This document shows positions 1-12,375 of a stretch of 64,000 bases of DNA, one piece after another (position 1 is the first letter of the stretch; each line of letters opens with the position of its first letter). Location: contig WARS01004340.1 of assembly GCA_008933995.1 (NCBI GenBank), forward strand, positions 1 through 64,000, in the 5' to 3' direction. The DNA is from Datnioides undecimradiatus (lineage: Eukaryota > Chordata > Actinopteri > Lobotiformes > Datnioididae). Both the position numbers and the translations under genes were made by a program. The notes beneath the pieces are model-generated. The model worked only from the letters and a program-made list of their open reading frames with translations. It was not told the origin of the DNA and did not search any database.

Positions 1-435
1 TAACAGCAGCCATAGTTAGGACTCTGCTGCTCTACCATTCTGTCAGTGTCATCTTTATGTTCACCTGTATCTCTGTCTGTGATGTGTTGTATTCTCTCTC
101 TCGCATTGAACTGAATTGAACTGATCTTTGAGTTCTCCCTCCAACATCTCAGACAATGTCTATGAATAACATGTTAACAGTCTAAAGCTACAGCAACACA
201 TATTTGGCTGCTGGCCACAGCTTTGTTCAGTTTTGTAATTATGGAGGAAAATACTGATTAACCCCAAAACTGAACTGAGAGAAAGCTCTGCTGAGAAAAG
301 TTAGTAAAACAGCAGACATAACATTTACTTTGTCACAAATTAATGTAAAGTTTTTCTTGTGTCATTGGATCCAGCAACATCAAAACAAGGTTTAACAAAG
401 AGATAAGTTACTGAGAAATTAAGAGTTAAATCTAC

Positions 436-3400
436 CTTTTCCTCCATGTTGCTTTTTGGTTGAGGAGGCAGCAGAGACTTCAGAGGCAGCGAGGCGGCGA
501 AGGACATCAGCAAGAGCTGCTTTCATCACCGTCAACTCATCTTCCTGCTGCTGAACTCGAAGCTCCAGGGCAGAAAGACGATCATTGACATCTGAGACAC
601 TTGCACCAGACATACTGTCATCTGCAGTGAGACAGGAACACTGGATCTGAGTATACTGTCATCTGCAGTGAGACAGGAACACTGGATCTGAGTATACTGT
701 TGTCTGCAGTGAGACAGGAACACTGGATCTGAGTATACTGTCGTCTGCAGTGAGACAGGGACACTGTCAGGACACATAGATCCACTGTATGGGAGCATTA
801 CAGCTGGTTAGTTTGCAGGACAGCAGATGATGACAGTCAATCTGTGCACAGACATTTAACTGAAGTCGGGTTTTTCTCTGGAAACACATCATTTACAGCA
901 CAGCAGACAAAACCAGACCAGAAGGTATGTTCTTCTCTGCACAGCTTTCAGTTTGAGTCTCACTGCAGATTCACACAAAAACAACTGAACAGAGAACCAG
1001 CACAATATCTGGGTGTTAGGAGAGTGCTAATATGATGCTAACTTCATCAAAGTTGAACATGTTCAGACAAATGACTCACACCATCTGAACCCCAAAACAC
1101 AACAGGACTACAGTCAAAAACAGATACAATCATTAAATCATTCTTGCACTAATACTTACCCTTGCACTAATACTTACTTATTTATTCATTTTTATTTTAT
1201 TTTTTTTACTATATGTTGTAATTATTTCTACATACATGTCTGCACTGTAGAGTGAGTGGCTCTTATCTCATTGTGCATGTGTATAGTGTACATTGTACAT
1301 GTGTATAGTGACAATAAAAGGCATTCTATTCTATTCTAAAGTTAAAGTGCAATGTCTGTTGTTTTTGTTGTTCGGGTGTAAAGTTCAGCTGAGTGTGTAT
1401 GTGCATGTGTGTGCATGTGTGTGTGGTTGGGGGGGATTCAGGTGTGTGTATGTATGGGATGGGGGTTACATACTGGTATATGTGTCAGATTTCACAGCTG
1501 TTTCCCACATTCCTCAGTACTATGCCCCTCCCCTTTACAACACACACACACACACACACACACAGTAATAATACGCATGGACGAAACAAAAGTTTAAAAA
1601 TGTCAGAGCTCACATCAAAGAAGCTGAAACATCTGGAGTCACATTGCAGGTTAAAGTCGGGACATTGACATGTTTTCAGCATGTAAACATTCTACACATT
1701 ACAACATTTAAATGCGTCACAGGAAGTCATCATCACCCAGTCCTGCTGAAACCATGCTTAGGTTAAGCTCATAAAAGACAGCCAATCAGAGGCCAGTTTC
1801 AGTTTACTGTCAATCTGTGTGCGAGTGTTACGTCTTTAGTGGAGGGCTTAAAGCAGAATGATTGATCGCTGAGCTGATCTATCAGGAACTGATCAGAACA
1901 GTACGTGTGTTTTACGAGTCTCTCTCATTCAGGGATTTAAGAGTTAAAGATTAAATATGAAGATAATGAGATGTTATGAAATAACCTGGATTTTAGAAAT
2001 TCTAACAAATATTCAAACAGAAGAGACAAACAGAGTTCAGTCCTACTGATGCTGCATGTGTCTGCATGTTTGCTTTACTACCACACACACACACACACAC
2101 ACACACTAATTCAGTTCAGCTGACTCTGAAAACAGCAGGGAGGGAAACCCACATTTTAAAAACACACGTGCATTGCACGTGAGGACTCTATTTGACAAAT
2201 GCCTTCTGTAACTGCTGACCGTTACCTGAACCTAAATCCAACCCGAACATTAGACTAGGATCTCTGTCACTCTCTGTTCCAGGACACAAACCAAAACCGT
2301 TCAGTCAGTAGTCGGGTTGTATCCGTAGAGTTATTACAGCGGTATTTTACTGCTGCAAAGATCATGTTTTCATCAACTCCACTGTCACAAATATGTTTTA
2401 AGTTGGAGCTCTGTGAGAAAACAGGGACACGTTTCCCTTTAGAGTCAGCAGACTCAGTACAGACACAGTACAGTCAATACAGACATCAGAGTCGGTACAG
2501 ATGCAGCAGAGTCAGTACAGGCTTAGTACAGTCAGTACAGACGCAGTACAGTCGGTACAGACACAGGAGAGTCAATACAGACAACAGATTCAGTACATGC
2601 AGCAGAGTTGGCAAAGACACAGTACAGTCAGTACAGACACGAGAGTCAGTACAGACGCAGCAGAGTCAATACAGATGCAGAGTCAGAACAGATGCAGCAG
2701 AGTCAATACAGACAGCAGAGTCAATACAGACGCAGTACAGTCGGTTCAGACAGCAGAGTCAGTACAGACAGCAGAGTCAGCACAGACGCAGTACAGTCAG
2801 TACAGACACAGCAGAGTCAATACAGACAGCGGAGTCAGTACAGACGCAGTACAGTCGGTACAGATGCAGTACAGTCAGTACAGACAGCAGAGTCAGTACA
2901 GACGCAGTCAGTACAGATGCAGCAGAGTCAATACAGACAGCAGAGTTGCTACAGACACAGTACAGTCAGTACAGACGCAGCAGTCAATACAGACAGCAGA
3001 GTCCGTACAGATACTGCAGAGTCAGTACAGACGCAGCAGAGTCAGTACAGATGCAGCAGAGTCAGTACAGATGCAGCAGAGTCAGTACAGATGCAGCAGA
3101 GTCAGTACAAAAGCGGCAGAGTCAGTACAAAAGTAGCAGAGTCAACACAGACAGCAGACTCAGACTCGCTGTGCCTTGCAGACCAAGTTCAGGATCAAAC
3201 CAGGACCAGGTTCAGACCAGAGGCTCCCCAGGTTCAGACCAGAGGCTCCCCAGGTTCAGACCAGAGGCTCCCCAGGTTCAGGTCCAGCCATAGATCTGAT
3301 TATTTGTATTGATCTGCTGACGTCATTCAAGTCACTGACATCTGTTTATACACTGCAGCCGCCGCTATGACTACTTCCTGAAACGCCCTCGCGCGCACAT

Positions 3401-3467
3401 ACGGTGTGAGCACGCTGGATAAATAAATAAATCATTTCCTGACTCTTTGTTCTGTAGATCAGAGTCT

Positions 3468-3507
<40 letters not shown>

Positions 3508-3858
3508 CCACACACAGTGGAGTTCAACTTGAGGTTCGGGGACTTGCAGCGTGTCAAAATCTGAATGTTTGACGGACAAAAATAAAAACTTCAGGTCTAA
3601 CGGCCCCCCTGCTGGCTTCTGGTGGATCCAGGTCTTTGGGGGGGGGGGTCAGGAGAAGCTGCTGGATTTGTGGCCCTGCACTGAAGCCGCCGGAGGGGCG
3701 GTGCAGAGTCTCTTTGATAAATACAGCAGTGACACGTGTAAAGCCGCCAGAGGAACGTGTGGCTCTCACTGTCCGCCGCAGGCTTACAGGTGACCAGGTG
3801 ATCTTGAGGGTGCGAGCGGCGGGTGGGACTCACCTAAACTGCCGGTGAATCCGTCCAT
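436..3858 (-). CDS. eml4: EMAP-like protein 4, first two coding exons (partial)
   Basis: This is the N-terminal part of a microtubule-associated EMAP-like protein; the HELP/WD40 body lies beyond the left edge. Coding exon 1 is 3834-3858 (25 nt, MDGFTGSL plus one base) with donor GTGAGT. Coding exon 2 is 436-621 (186 nt), with acceptor CAG at 624-622 and donor GTAGAT. The join creates an Asp codon and gives a protein closely matching human EML4 residues 1 to about 70: acidic DDS, then a heptad-rich stretch (DRLSALELRVQQQEDELTV and on to LADVLRRLA). In the family this is the trimerisation coiled coil that directs microtubule binding. The region around 3590-4240 is GC- and CpG-rich and fits a promoter with 5' UTR. 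Intron 1 (622-3833) is full of tandem repeats. Human neighbours COX7A2L and KCNG3 are also in this window. Identity is certain at family level; eml4 is favoured over paralogues by the start sequence. Confidence 0.93.
614..780. repeat. 41-bp tandem repeat spanning the eml4 exon 2 splice acceptor
   Basis: About four copies of a 41-bp unit begin at 613, 654, 695 and 736. Each unit contains, on the minus strand, a pyrimidine stretch followed by CTGCAG. The copy nearest the exon provides the acceptor used in the eml4 model, so the other copies are potential decoy acceptors 41, 82 and 123 nt upstream. Confidence 0.85.
1538..1564. repeat. (CA)n microsatellite
   Basis: Uninterrupted CA dinucleotides in eml4 intron 1. 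A GT-rich stretch lies just upstream (1394-1460). Another short (CA)n lies at 2082-2106. Confidence 0.9.
2447..3165. repeat. 18-20 bp minisatellite, about 37 units
   Basis: Degenerate units built on GTCAGTACAGACGCAGCAGA repeat for about 700 bp in eml4 intron 1. The unit has no stop codon on the plus strand, so all three forward frames stay open for more than 200 codons. The resulting Q/S/T/R-rich translations are an artefact of the repeat, with no splice context or homology to support a protein. Confidence 0.9.
3206..3285. repeat. 22-bp tandem repeat, about 3.5 units
   Basis: Units of the type GGTTCAGACCAGAGGCTCCC repeat directly after the longer minisatellite in eml4 intron 1. Confidence 0.8.
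3467..3506. repeat. (CA)n microsatellite
   Basis: About 20 CA dinucleotides in eml4 intron 1, some 330 bp downstream of coding exon 1 in the gene's direction. Confidence 0.9.
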
Positions 3859-4509
3859 TTTCCGGGAGAAAAGCGGGACTCCGGGCCGGAGGCCTGCGGG
3901 AGGCTGATCGCACACTGCGGGCCTCCGTCCGGGTTTTTCCACCGCAGCGGGGGGAGGAAGAGCCGAGCCGAGCAGAGCCGGATCTGCCCCCAAGCGCTGC
4001 TAGCCCTGTCCGTCCGTCTGCGAGGCCGAAGACTCACCGCTTTCCTGCAAGATGTGAAAAGACGCCGCTCCCTGGAGGATCCGACAGCCGAGAGAGACAC
4101 CGAGAGAACCGCGGAGCCGCAGACAAGACGGACCAACGCTGCTGCGCGTTTCCGACTCCGCCTGCTCTGGCAGCGCGCGCTTCCTACTCCGGGGGGGTGG
4201 ACCGAGGGAGAGGAGGAAATCAGCGTGTCAGACTGTACCACTTCTGCAGCAGTGCCACCCAGTGGTCACTGCGTCATCACAACTATACGAACAGGAGAAA
4301 GCGACGCAATAGAGTCGTTTTAATTTTCCAAAGTGAAAATGAAGATGGGATCTCGTGCAGTTTCAAATGTCTATTGATGCGATGTGTTGATTGGAGAAAC
4401 GTCTGGGCTGTGGTCATGATGTCACCTTTGAAGCTGACGCCATGTTAAGCATCTGTCTGATGTCAGTAAAACAAATCAGCTGATTATTTTTATTTCTATT
4501 CCCGCTTTC

Positions 4510-4745
4510 AATTTCAGTTAAATTCAGTTTTATTTATATAGCGCCAACACAACAAAAGTCATCTCAGGGCACTTTACAAACAGAGCGGGTCTAGACCACA
4601 CTCATTACTATTAATTACACCCAACAGTTCCACCATGAGCAAGCACTTGGCAACAGTGGCAAGGAAAAACTTCCTTTTAACAGGCAGAAACCTTGGGCAG
4701 ATCCTGGCACTAGGTGGACGGCCATCTGCCTTGACCGGTTGATGC
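4510..4745 (+). mobile_element. Interspersed repeat IR-A, short copy 1
   Basis: A roughly 235-bp copy of a repeat that occurs four times in the window (also 34011 onwards, 43748-43963 and 51200-51545). It begins with an AATTCAGTTTTATTTATATAG-like motif and continues through CAAAAGTCATCTCAGGGCAC and GAGCAAGCACTTGGCAACAG. The same sequence recurs with about 90% identity by eye. The superfamily is not identified; it is a non-coding, probably non-autonomous teleost repeat. Confidence 0.75.
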
Positions 4746-4879
4746 CGTTTCACTAAAACTGATCTCAGGTCAATAAACACTTTCAAAGTTTCTTCTTTAG
4801 TGTGAGTAGTGTTTGTCTATTTAAATATAAAATGTTGTTCAACCACCATCAATTACCAAAACACAATATCTGAAACAAA

Positions 4880-6349
4880 CGCAGACCAAACTAACTTTTT
4901 TATTTTGTTAAATATAAAAAGACATAAAACTTTTTATAAAACAGAAGCTTCAGGATAAAAGTCTGCTTCCTTAACTCAAAAACTGAGATTCACTCAATCA
5001 TCACATCATTAAATCATCAACAGAAACTTCACTTTAAGCAGAATATTCAAATTCAGATTTGTTTGGTTGTTCTGATTGGCTCAAACATCCTGAAATCTTT
5101 TTCATACAAACACAGGTAATTAATCAAAGCTCACCACGCAAATCCAGTGTCAATAAAGTTCTCAGTCTTCATCAAACCAACATATGATCACATGATCTGA
5201 AAACAGACCTCTGCGGTTGAACAGTCTATAAACTCACTGTCAGTGCAGTTTGTGTCTATGATTCTTCTTCTGTGGTTTCCGACTTTATTAGACGTCCAAT
5301 GAGAGCTCATTTTGTCATGTGACTGAAATGAAAACGATTAATCAGAGTTGTTTCTTCACACATGATGTTGTAGTTTAAACCTCAGGGATGTTGATATTTA
5401 AGAGTTTACATCAGCCAGTGAGTTTTGTTTACACGTTTTTGTTTGGTTGGCTGGTTGGTTGGTTCAGTCATGACGGCCTCATGTCACTGATCAGCTGAAA
5501 CAAGCTGATGTTTTACTGAAATCCATCAAGGTGTTTAATTGAACTTGAAACTGTCAAATCTCTGTGCTCACACAGTGAAGAGAGAACTTCACCTGCTGTC
5601 TAACACCTGGATGACATCACTGACTCACTCTTCTCTTATTGGCCACACTGATTCAGATTCTAGATGAGTCTAGATGAAGAATGCAGCCAAATCAATTACG
5701 TTCTGTTCATGGTAAACTCAATCTCTCAAATCAAGACGTTTATCAATACGTCATGATGAACAGGCTGATTGATGAACTGATTGATCAGGAAAATGAGCAT
5801 CAGTCACATGACCGTTGAACATAAGAGACATAAAGAGACGAGAGATGACCTGAATTCAACCTGATGATGATGATGATAGGGGCACAAATCGTTGAACAGC
5901 CAGTCAGGTCACAAGTCACACTGGTTCAATAAACACTGACAGAGGGTTGAAACAGCAGAAAAAGTCCTGAAGCTGTAGAGAAACAGTTTGTGAAGGCAGC
6001 TGGGTTCTTCAGAAAATGAAGCTCTGAGTGAAAACAATATTTTTACAATAAAAACAATCAACACAATGTCACATCCTCACTGAGCCCCGAAGTCCAGAAA
6101 GATGCATTTTATTGGATTCACAAGAAAAATAAATGTGTTCCTTCGAGACTTCGGGGGCTTGGCACATTCAACAGGAAGCAGACTTTTCTGTGACCACAAG
6201 GTCATCAGAGGAAGACAAACTGGTGACATGAAGCGACAGCAGATACAGCAGTGTTACCGAGGGAATAGAAGAACAAGGCACATCTGACTGAAGAAACTTG
6301 GTCCAGTAGCACCTGTGCAGGTGCAGACTCTGCCCCTGCAGGTGTAGCT
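4880..6349 (-). other. Probable long 3' UTR of tspan14
   Basis: This 1.5-kb stretch downstream of the tspan14 stop codon holds no recognisable gene. A reverse-strand AATAAA signal lies near 4890-4900 (TTTATT on the plus strand), so much of the interval could be 3' UTR. The exact poly(A) site cannot be set from sequence alone. Confidence 0.35.
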
Positions 6350-9300
6350 TTAGTAGCTGAATTTGACCTTCTCGATGTCAGAGATCAGAGTTCTGGCCAG
6401 GTAGATCCCCACCATCTGATCACAGGAGAATAGGTAAAAAGACACTTCAGTTCCAGTCTGGTCTTATTGATTAATTATTGTTTGATCATCAGCACATATG
6501 AAACACAAACGCTAAAGATTTGATATGGTTTCTGTTTTTGATGTACAGTTTGAGTAAAGATGAAGTGTGTAACCAGGAGTACTTCAGTTACAGTTAAAGT
6601 TACAGTACTCAGCACCCGCCACAGCGTTGGTACCTGCAGCAAAGAGATGACAATGAAGACGATGGCCACAGTGTAGAGGTTTCCCGGTAACCAGTCCTCC
6701 AGTGCAGCAATGCAACCTTTGATGTAGATATGATCACTCCAGTCCCTCTGTGCAGGAACATTAAAGAACATTAAAGAACGTACTCTGCGTAGCAGGTTGC
6801 TGTGAAATATATGACATGGCTGACCCAACAACAGAACAAGAACATTAAACACCAAATACAAGTTCCTCACAGGGCAGCCACACCCCCTTGTAATGGATGT
6901 TTGGTTCCACCTGACTTTTTGTCTGGTTCCACCTGACGCTCGGTTCCACCTGACTTTTTGTCTGGTTCCACCTGACGTTTGGTTTCACATGATGTTTGGT
7001 TCCACCTGACATTTGGTTCTACCTGACCTTTTGTCTGGTTCCACCTGACGCTTGGTGTCACCTGCTACCTGATTTACTGTAACATCAGAGTCTAGAGCTC
7101 ATCTGAAATAAAGACGTGGAGACATGTCTGTGCTTTGACAAATTGAGCACTGAGGAACAATACGGAACATATATGGTGTAGCTTATGTTCTCTGCACTGC
7201 ACAGATATAACTGATTATGATCGATTAATTACATATTAGGGAACATGTAGAACATGACCTCACCTTCGGTCTGTTTCTGATGTCGTAACCACACTGAGTG
7301 TTCACCACGGAGTCCTGAAACAACCACAAATTAAAACATTAATCGACTTCAGGCCAGGTGAGTCATTATGTGTATTGATCAGTATTGATCAGTGGTTGAC
7401 TCACAGCCGGATCAGTGATGCAGCAGGAGAAGGGAACTCCACACTTCTCTCTGCTGCGATGAGTCCCGTTACAGCTGAAATAAACATTCAGATCCCAGTC
7501 GTTTGGTTCCTGAGCTCCGCAGCAGTGGTTCTGTTAAACAGCAAGGTACACCAGTCAACATGAAACAAGATGCTTCCTAGAACTGAAACATCATCCTGCA
7601 GTCATCACAAAGTTCTCCAGAGCTCCACCTCATAACTTTCTATTTGGTGACACAAGCACAAACAGAAATGAGTTACCATCCTTTGCAGAGAATCGATGAG
7701 GTTCTGCAGGTCAATGTCGTCTCTGTACCCTTTGATGTTTGCAAGGAAAAAGTCGTTAATCCACTCTCTGACCTGGCTCTGAAAGACCACTGCTAGCACC
7801 GCTGCGGTCAGCTCCAGGATGAAGATGAAGCCAATCACACCAGAAAACTGACCAGGAAGCACCAATGTATCAAATAAATGGTAAATATTAGCAGACAGAT
7901 GTTTTAACACGCTAACTTTAGCTGACAGATGTTTTAACACACTAACTTTAGCTGACAGATATTTCAACACGCCAACTTTAGCAAACATGTTTTAACACAC
8001 TAACTTTAGCAGACTGATGTTTTAACAGACATATGTTTTTACATACAAACTTTAGCAGACAGATGTTTTCTCTCAGAGCTCCCACACAGCCAGCAAAGCC
8101 CAGGATGAAGGTGACTCCGCCCACCATAAGGACCAACCAGACCGGGTCAAACCCATGTAGCCGGGTCACCTGGGTCAGATCCAACAGGACTCCCTGAAAA
8201 TATACAGAAACAACAAGACCAGGTCAGTTCAGGTAGAGAGTTTGAACTTTTAGGGATTAATATGATAGAACAATAACTGTCATTATATATCACATTAATT
8301 AAACTATCCCTTCAAACTCTTATTCTCAAGGACAAATAACGTTTTCTTAGTTTTCTGGTTAATACCTAATATGATGAATGCTGACTGAGTGTGTTCATTC
8401 ACCTTTTCACTCCACGCCCAGAAACCGACTGCAATGAAGGCAGCTCCTGCCAGCTGCAACAAAGACACACACGCGTGTTTAGACTGACCCAATATCAGAT
8501 ATAGACCAGTGTTTAGACTGATTCAACATCAGATATCGACTGATCCAATGACAGGCATTGTTGCTTTCAATCTTCTTCTATAATCGAGACCGCTATCATC
8601 CTGCGGTTGTTAAAGGTGCAGCTCAACATTATAAATATCTGAATAAAGTTAACATGTAATCAGTAATAAATATTTAAACTCTCGATACAATCTATATGTC
8701 CAAAACTGTCCATGTTTGGCTTGAATTCAGAGAGTTCGGCACCAGATTCAGCACCAGCACACTGTTCCTAAATGGACCAGAGTGCTGATCTGTGCGGGAG
8801 CATTGTTTAACACACATGTCTGTACATTTCCAATCCATTGAAACACTTTATATAGGGATGTCTCCAAATGTATTATCTTTTCATTTCCTAATGACTATTT
8901 AACACCATTAAGGTAACTCAGCTTATCTCAGTCTCATTAAACTACAAGATTCTAATTAACTGGTGACAAAAACATTTTTTCTGGTCCACACAGACCATAA
9001 ACCACGACACATTAAAGTGTTTGTTGTCCAGACAAAAACACAGTTTCTGTTCATTTACAGCCCAGTCTTACTGGATCCAATATGGTGGTGATGTTAACAT
9101 ATGACCCAACAGCCAATGTAATGTCTACCCATGTCCATCACTGATGGTTGATGTGTTGATGCTGGGATATTTGTCTAAAGTCAACTGTCAAACCTGGGGG
9201 AATGAGACCTCTGCAGGTCAATTAGACCAAACCTGTTTCTTACTTTGGAGAAACAGAAGTATAACTGATGACATTTCACAAGAACAGAAGAGAACAGAAA

Positions 9301-9580
9301 AAAACAGATTGAGAAAGACTTCACATTTCCTGCTGGCTCAACCACACAGGATGCTGTGACATCACTTCCTGTTAGCTTACTTGCAGACAGGAAACAGTTT
9401 TTAGTCTGAAAATGAAAATTAAACATTGCTTTGTCTCCATCAGTTTGACACATATAATGTGTAGTGAACATGTGAACAGATACATATAATGTAACTCACC
9501 CAGAAGATGATGTTGTAACTGAACATCAGGTATTTGTAGCAGCAGCTGACCTCGGCACTCTCATATCGATAGTAGTACAT
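6350..9580 (-). CDS. tspan14: Tetraspanin of the TspanC8 group, tspan14-like
   Basis: This is a four-pass membrane protein; TspanC8 tetraspanins bind ADAM10 and control its exit from the ER and its substrate choice. Eight in-frame coding exons give 268 aa: 9500-9580, 8403-8453, 8047-8193, 7677-7847, 7405-7530, 7264-7314, 6634-6747 and 6350-6415 (stop TAA). All introns are GT-AG and all these exons are phase 0. The start [13 protein letters not shown], the FWAWSEK motif after TM1, the [13 protein letters not shown] segment (TM2) and GCVGALREN match human TSPAN14 better than TSPAN5/17. The large extracellular loop has a CCG motif and eight cysteines, the TspanC8 signature. The last exon encodes the short tail ending KVKFSY. 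The start ATG follows its splice acceptor directly, so there must be a non-coding first exon. Paralogue assignment is fairly sure, family is certain. Confidence 0.92.
6890..7060. repeat. Degenerate tandem repeat in tspan14 intron
   Basis: Seven or eight imperfect units centred on TGGTTCCACCTGAC, spaced about 14-30 bp apart, fill the intron between coding exons 6 and 7. Confidence 0.75.
7880..8060. repeat. About 30-bp tandem repeat in tspan14 intron 3
   Basis: Five or six units containing AGATGTTTTAACACACTAAC and CTTTAGCAGAC lie between coding exons 3 and 4. The repeat abuts the exon 3 donor at 8046, and its CTTTAGCAGAC part matches the last bases of the exon itself. Confidence 0.8.
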
Positions 9581-9937
9581 CTGTTACAACACAAAGCAGT
9601 TATATTCTCTCTGTATGTACTCTTACATTGTCCATGATGTGCAAACTGGGGTTCGCAGACCAAAGCAGAAATACTTCCTAATTTATATTGTAATGTAAAT
9701 GACTGTTTATGTGGTCTCTTTTTGTAAAGTAATTGCTCTTTAAATGTTTAAAAGCAGTAATTTCACTTGTTTTCATGTGAGCACAGCAGGCAGAGTGTTG
9801 CTTTGTACAGGAAATAAGTTAAGGGAATGTTAAGGCAATGTGACCTTTAAGGTGTTTTAACCTTTTACCAGGTTATTCCCTCAAGAACAATTTGGGAAAC
9901 CCCTTCATTTAAACTACTTTATATTTTACAACATTAT

Positions 9938-10443
9938 TACAGCACCCACCTCACCCGCAAAGCCATCCATATTGCGGGTGATCCCACCCACCCGTCACAG
10001 AGCTTCTTCAGTCTGCTGCCATCCGGGAGGAGACTGCGGAGTCTCCGGGCCAGGACCAGCAGACTCAAGGACAGCTTCATCCACCAGGCTGTCAGGAAGC
10101 TTAACTCTCTCCCTGCCCTCTCTCCCCCTTCCAACAACTGAACCCTGTCATCACCAGAAACTGTTCACTCCCTCACTCACACATTGAACTCAGGGGCTGC
10201 ACCAGCCACTTTATGCATCACTGGACTGCTCTCTTTGCAGTACTGCCATCTTAAACCTGTTATGTGCCTTAAGATATTTATTTATTGACTTGTTTTTTAA
10301 ATCTTATTTCAACTTCTTCTGCATGTCCTTAGTTTTTATATTTCTATATGTTCATATGTTTCTTACTTACTGTTCACCGTTGGTCAATTTTCATGTGCTT
10401 ACATATAGCAGAATGGATAATAAAGCTGACTTTGATTTTGACT
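9938..10443 (+). mobile_element. 5'-truncated L2/CR1-like LINE fragment
   Basis: The plus strand encodes the last part of a LINE ORF2 (THPSHRASSVCC in one frame; [19 protein letters not shown] in another), followed by a short 3' UTR and the tail AATAAAGCTGACTTTGATTT. It matches the C-terminal end of the longer LINE copies at 34-36 kb and 44-46 kb. It lies in the intron between the tspan14 non-coding first exon and the ATG exon, antisense to the gene, and cannot encode an active protein. Confidence 0.8.
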
Positions 10444-10745
10444 ACTCTATTACACTGTTAACTGGTTCATTAACTCTGTTAGCTGGTAATAAACATTATT
10501 AGCAGGTTCATTAACTCTGTTAGCTGGTAATAAACATTAGCTGTTCATTAACTCTGTTAGTTGGTAATAAACGTTATTAGCTGGTTCATTAACTCTGTTA
10601 GCTGGTAATAAATATTATTAGCTGGTTCATTAACTCTGTTAGCTGGTAATAAACATTATAAACTGTTCATTAACTCTGTTAGCTGATAATAAACAATATT
10701 AGCTGGTTCATTAACTTTGTAATGTAATAAACATTATTCACTCGT
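10440..10745. repeat. About 41-bp minisatellite
   Basis: Seven units of the type TTCATTAACTCTGTTAGCTG plus GTAATAAACATTA repeat immediately after the LINE 3' end, in tspan14 intron 1. Confidence 0.85.
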
Positions 10746-11174
10746 TATACTGACTGTTAGCGGTTAGCTTCCTCTCACAGACAGATACATTGAAGCTAAG
10801 CGGCTAACTCATCTGTTTATAGCATTAGCTAACCTGAAGCTAACGCTCTCTTAACCTCCGGATGTAAGTTTTTCGCCGCCTTCTGAAGTTTCTTAAGTTT
10901 TGAACGAACGCTTTTTTTTAGGAAATGACTGATGGGTTCGGCGTCCCCATCAAAGGGTTTGCAAAGTCCCGAGTATTTACCGCCAATGAACATTATTAAC
11001 TGCTTATGAACAGTAAACTGCCGATGACCAGCTGTTGCTTAAAACTTTCTGTTGTTCAGAGCTAAATGAAACGGCTAATGCTAACTGCAAAGTAACAGTG
11101 TAAAATATAAACACACATCTTTGTACGCATATATAAAAATATCTGTAAAAGAGCGAGAACACAGTCAGTCCTAC

Positions 11175-11260
11175 CTCGGACCAGTCTGTAAAAACACATT
11201 TAACTCCTCCGACACTATAATGAAACTACACTAACACACCCCGCTGTCGAAGGACTTCTT
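11175..11260 (-). other. Candidate non-coding first exon of tspan14
   Basis: On the minus strand the sequence ending TGGTCCGAG is followed by a good donor (GTAGGACT) at 11174. The region upstream (11176-11280) lacks repeats and lies in the right place for a 5' UTR exon, since the coding start directly follows an acceptor. The transcription start is not visible. Confidence 0.45.
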
Positions 11261-11726
11261 CTTCTGCTGTTGTTTCCGCCAGACACAAAAAGTAAACAGG
11301 GTCTTCTTCTTTGTTTTTGTTTTTTTTTTTTTTTACAGACAGACTATTTTACATCTTAGCGCCCCTGCTGGAGAGCACAGGACTGCAGACAGAAAACTGA
11401 TTTACACAATAAAACTCTCGGGACGTCATCTAATCTAGTGTGATATGATACAGCCTACCATGTCATATATTTAAATTATACTGTGTGGTATAATATAAAA
11501 CTCATCATATACCATAAATCCAGCATTTCCTTTAGTACTCACTTTATGTGCATGAGGATTTAGAGCACTGTATTATTTAGGCAACTGACATCGCTCTGGG
11601 TTCACTATGAATCTTCCTACAGCTGTTTATTAAAGCAACTTTCAACAGTGAAACACAGAGGACAGAGATGCTTCTGTTGTATATGAACCTTTTACCTATC
11701 GAGAATGATGGTAACAATAGCAGAGT

Positions 11727-11727
<1 letters not shown>

Positions 11728-11818
<91 letters not shown>

Positions 11819-11819
11819 C
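11728..11819. repeat. (GATA)n microsatellite
   Basis: About 23 GATA units on the plus strand. They directly abut the 3' end of a LINE on the minus strand and probably grew from its tail. Confidence 0.9.
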
Positions 11820-12375
11820 TTTATTAATCCCGAGGGAAATTCAGGTATCCAGCAGCAGTGTAAAATTGTAAAATTGTGCAAACACTTGCATGTATAAAAC
11901 ATCAGAAAATGGAGAAATGAAAAAAAGTAAAAATAGACATAAAATTAAATAAAGTTAAATAAAATAAAATAAAATAAGGTGGAGTAGGGTAAAGGAAATT
12001 AAGGGTATATAAACGTACATACACATACACATACTTATAAATATGCATATATACATATACATGTACATATACCATATACATCTACATATATATATATATA
12101 CATGGCAGCATATACACACAGGTCTCACAAACATATGGTGGGGTTATGGTGAAAGTTTGGTGATGTCCATCATAAGCACAGTCCAGGATCGTTCCTCTCT
12201 GGGAGGAGTTGAAGAGCCTTATGGCCTGTGGGACAAACAACTTCCTCAGCCTGTCAGTGGAGCAGGTCAGAGACAGCATCCTGCCACTGAATGTGCTCCT
12301 CTGCTTGGTGATGATGTCATGCAGAGGGTGATGGACATTGTCCAGGATGTGCAGAAGCTTGCTGAGGATTAATGT
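11820..12375 (-). mobile_element. 3' fragment of a non-LTR retrotransposon
   Basis: On the minus strand, 12082-12375 encodes a LINE-like C-terminal segment with RSTFSGRMLSLTC and RLRKLFVPQAIRLFNSS in one frame. Then comes a short 3' region ending with GGGATTAATAAAGTATC next to the GATA tail. The tail and the final peptide are typical of widespread fish LINEs (Rex/RTE-like); the exact clade is not certain. The copy is heavily 5'-truncated. Confidence 0.65.

Noticed and set aside
2364-3312. Three overlapping plus-strand ORFs (211-309 codons) rich in Q, S, T and R
   Set aside because: They are translations of a tandem repeat lacking stops, inside eml4 intron 1, with no family match or splice context.
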